From: Schleiferiaceae bacterium
Lineage (GTDB): Bacteria; Bacteroidota; Bacteroidia; Flavobacteriales; Schleiferiaceae
Reading direction: 5' to 3'
DNA length: 33,109 bases
Assembly: GCA_030833905.1 (NCBI GenBank)
Contig: JAURGG010000010.1
Location: 1-33,109 of the forward strand
Part shown: piece after piece, positions 31,298 through 33,109 of the stretch
Position numbering within the stretch: position 1 is the stretch's first letter
How the letters are laid out: every line of letters begins with the position of its first letter
Made by a program: the position numbers and the translations under genes
The notes under the pieces: generated by a model
Told to the model about the DNA's origin: nothing
The model's database searches: none
What the model saw: only the letters and a program-made list of their open reading frames with translations

Positions 31298-31815
31298 GGA
31301 ACCAGCCTAAAGTCCAATCGAAGGGGGAACGTGATTCCTAGTCCAGGTTCAATCACTTGGAGTTCTGAATGCCAGAGCTGAAGCGTCTCGGCATCCCAGT
31401 CGACCGAAAATACCAGTGTGTCAGGGTAGTCGTAAAACCAGATTTCGCGCTCGACGGGCTTGTACCAGTACATTCCAACGCGCTGCTTGGTATAGGTGTA
31501 CGGGGCGACGCCCGGCACCAAATCGGCGGTGAACTGCAGGCTGTAGTCCACAAGGTCCGAGTCGTTGCGCGTGAAGAAGTCGAAGCGTCCCGTGACGTCA
31601 CGCGCCTTGTTGTGGACCCGCACGGGCACGGTGGTGTCGCCGATGGTCATGGGCAAGTCTGCCGTGTAGGTTACCGAATCCAGGGTCCAGCCAGAGGTCA
31701 AGCGCGGCAGAAACGGGCCGGTCGCCTCGGGCGGTAGGCCCCCATTTGGATCGGGATCCTTGCAGCCAAGCGCCAGCGCGAGCGCAAGAAACCAAAAACC
31801 AGCTACCCTAGGCAT
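31294..31815 (-). CDS. hypothetical lipoprotein in the ktrA-blh unit
   Basis: A 173-residue protein that I do not recognise. The start at 31815 is preferred over a longer open frame because it places a lipoprotein signal at the N-terminus: MPRVAGFWFLALALALGCKD with lipidated Cys18. After a short Asp/Pro/Gly linker the rest is predominantly beta-strand in character, with alternating hydrophobic and aromatic residues (TSGWTLDSVTYTADLP, RVGMYWYKPVEREIWFYDYP, ETLQLWHSELQVIEPG) and no transmembrane helix. A small beta-barrel or lipocalin-like fold is possible but unproven. It overlaps ktrA by eight bases upstream and blh by four bases downstream, so all three are made from one message. Location should be the periplasmic face of a membrane or the cell surface. 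Confidence 0.75.
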   Translation of the reverse strand: MPRVAGFWFLALALALGCKDPDPNGGLPPEATGPFLPRLTSGWTLDSVTYTADLPMTIGDTTVPVRVHNKARDVTGRFDFFTRNDSDLVDYSLQFTADLVPGVAPYTYTKQRVGMYWYKPVEREIWFYDYPDTLVFSVDWDAETLQLWHSELQVIEPGLGITFPLRLDFRLVP

Positions 31816-32482
31816 TGATGTCAATAAAACGCTCGACGTCTTTGATTTTGCCAAAGACCACGAGCTCGTCAATTTCTTCAATGACCATGTCATCTTGCGG
31901 AACTCCTTTGATGTGGGCCACCTCATCGTCTCCGCCTTTTTGAATGACCGTAACCAAGTTCAAACGGTACTTTTCAAGAAGTCCAATGTTTTTGAGGGTA
32001 CGGCCCACAATGCTCCGCGGAGCCGTAATTTCTACAATTTCGTAGTTGTCGGGCAGTGAAACGCACATCATCATGCCGGGGTTGATCAAGCGCTCTGCGA
32101 CGTTTTTACCCACTTCTTCTTCGGGCGAAAGAATTTCTTTGACCCCCATTTTTTCGAGGATCTTGCGCTGCGTTTCGCCCTGTGCCCGCGCGATGATTCG
32201 GGTAACCCCCATTTCGAGGAGCTTAACCGTAGTGAGCAGCATGCCCTCAAAGTTTTGGCCGATGGACACCACCACGGCATCCATATCCAAAATATTTTGG
32301 GCCCGAAGTGCGCGCTGGTCGGTCGAATCAAGAACCACCGCGTACGCAACCTGATCTTTAATGCCCTCTACTTTGTCCTCGTCAATGTCAATAGCGATGA
32401 CTTCAGCACCTTTTTCAGAAAGCTTTCGGCAAATGGCGGAACCAAACTGGCCCAACCCGATTACGGCAAATTTGTCCGCCAT
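31808..32482 (-). CDS. KtrA/TrkA-family potassium channel regulatory protein (RCK domains)
   Basis: A 224-residue cytoplasmic regulator of K+ uptake channels (KtrAB or Trk type). RCK_N is a Rossmann fold: GLGQFG (9-14) for nucleotide binding and Asp32/Asp34 at the end of strand two (AIDIDEDK). This is followed by AVVLDSTDQRAL and ARAQGETQRKILEKMGVKEILSPEEEVGKNVAERL. RCK_C (about 140-220) senses a second ligand: EIVEITAPRSIVGRTLKNIGLLEKY. A single RCK pair of this size is KtrA-like rather than the double-length TrkA. ATG 32482 is preferred over a TTG at 32491. The gene for the membrane partner (KtrB) is not in the window. It lies 13 bases after the PLP enzyme gene and overlaps the lipoprotein gene. 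Confidence 0.9.
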   Translation of the reverse strand: MADKFAVIGLGQFGSAICRKLSEKGAEVIAIDIDEDKVEGIKDQVAYAVVLDSTDQRALRAQNILDMDAVVVSIGQNFEGMLLTTVKLLEMGVTRIIARAQGETQRKILEKMGVKEILSPEEEVGKNVAERLINPGMMMCVSLPDNYEIVEITAPRSIVGRTLKNIGLLEKYRLNLVTVIQKGGDDEVAHIKGVPQDDMVIEEIDELVVFGKIKDVERFIDINA

Positions 32483-32495
32483 GGTATTCAATAAC

Positions 32496-33109
32496 TTACT
32501 TCAAAAGTACGGAAAGTGCCTGACCTAAGTCGGCAGTGAGGTCGCGCACGTCTTCGAGGCCCACGCTCAGGCGAATCAAGCCGTCGGTTACGCCGGTCTT
32601 TTCGCGCTCCGCCTTTGGGATGCTCGCGTGGGTCATGGTCGCCGGATGGCCCGCCAGCGACTCTACGCCGCCCAGGGATTCCGCCAACGTAAAGACCTTG
32701 AGGGCCGAAACCACCGCGCTGGCCTTGGCCAGGTCGTCGTCGTGGAGGGCAAACGAAACCATTCCGCCAAACTGCTTCATTTGGCGCGCGGCCACGGCGT
32801 GGCCGGGGTGGTCCTTCAAACCAGGGTAGTAGACCTTGCGCACAGCCGGGTGCGCGACCAAGTAGGCCGTCACCGCTTCGGCGTTTTGGCAGTGGCGGTC
32901 CATGCGGACGTGCAGGGTTTTGATTCCGCGCAGGGCCAAGAAGCTGTCCATTGGTCCGCATACGGCACCCGAAGCGTTTTGAATAAAGTAGAGGCGCTCA
33001 GCAAGGGCTTTGTCGCCCACAGCCAAGAGTCCGAGCACGATGTCGCTGTGCCCGCCCAGGTACTTGGTGGCGGAATGCAGCACAATGTCTGCACCCAATT
33101 CCAGCGGAC
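32496..33109 (-). CDS. PLP-dependent transsulfuration enzyme (cystathionine gamma-synthase/lyase family), 5' end cut by the window
   Basis: The visible 204 residues are the C-terminal half of a Cys/Met-metabolism PLP enzyme that forms or breaks C-S bonds of cystathionine or related substrates. The reading frame runs off the right edge (PLELGADIVLHSATKY), so the start is missing. The PLP-binding lysine is in SATKYLGGHSD (codon 33063-33065). RGIKTLHVRMDRHCQNA, LAESLGGVESLAGHPATMTH and GLIRLSVGLEDVRDLTADL are typical family blocks. Synthase, gamma-lyase and beta-lyase activities cannot be told apart from this part. It is the first visible gene of the unit that continues to ktrA, the lipoprotein and blh. 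Confidence 0.9.
   Translation of the reverse strand, partial: PLELGADIVLHSATKYLGGHSDIVLGLLAVGDKALAERLYFIQNASGAVCGPMDSFLALRGIKTLHVRMDRHCQNAEAVTAYLVAHPAVRKVYYPGLKDHPGHAVAARQMKQFGGMVSFALHDDDLAKASAVVSALKVFTLAESLGGVESLAGHPATMTHASIPKAEREKTGVTDGLIRLSVGLEDVRDLTADLGQALSVLLK

Overview
The window comes from a Bacteroidota chromosome, most likely a flavobacterial-type aquatic lineage. The markers are a SusC/SusD pair, a type A and a type B T9SS sorting domain, promoters fitting the Bacteroidota -7 consensus TAnnTTTG, few visible Shine-Dalgarno sequences, and a proteorhodopsin with its retinal-forming Blh enzyme. Coding DNA looks GC-rich (a visual impression), while the rhodopsin upstream region is strikingly AT-rich. 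No rRNA, tRNA, CRISPR array, insertion sequence or phage gene is visible.

Layout. (1) 1-132: edge of a tandem repeat. (2) 114-7537, minus strand: an alpha-glucan utilisation locus, susC -> susD -> small T9SS-secreted probable starch-binding protein -> terminator -> GH13 amylase, with a palindromic operator candidate at the susC promoter. (3) 7603-8019, minus: bacilliredoxin. (4) 8158-12593, plus: five genes joined by 4-base ATGA overlaps: TetR regulator, LolA-like protein, two FtsX/LolCE-type permeases and a LolD/MacB-type ATPase. (5) 12591-12930: a gene-free, repeat-rich interval between convergent genes, bounded by 14-bp inverted repeats. (6) 12928-19989, minus: uvrC, a large surface protein with a T9SS type B domain, rpoN and asnS. 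(7) 20173-26744, plus: a TetR-TolC-MFP-RND tripartite efflux operon. (8) 26819-28411, plus: an unusually short DXS. (9) 28422-29405, minus: trpS. (10) 29686-30399, plus: proteorhodopsin, facing a minus-strand operon (33109-30455) of a transsulfuration PLP enzyme, a KtrA-like K+ channel regulator, an unknown lipoprotein and blh.

How the genes work together. The Sus-like locus would bind, import and cut starch-like glucans. DXS opens the isoprenoid route that ends in beta-carotene, Blh cleaves beta-carotene to retinal, and retinal with the opsin makes a green-tuned light-driven proton pump. The pump could add to the proton gradient used by the RND exporter and, through ExbBD-TonB, by SusC; that link is inference.

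The most unusual signals are the DXS missing the segment between its TPP domain core and linker, the co-translated KtrA-lipoprotein-Blh arrangement, the 14-bp inverted repeats that begin at the stop codons of two convergent genes, and a family of tiny GNA-loop hairpins at gene ends. I see no wholly new multi-gene system. The best candidates for unexplored biology are the TetR/LolA-like/FtsX/FtsX/ATPase operon and the lipoprotein between ktrA and blh.
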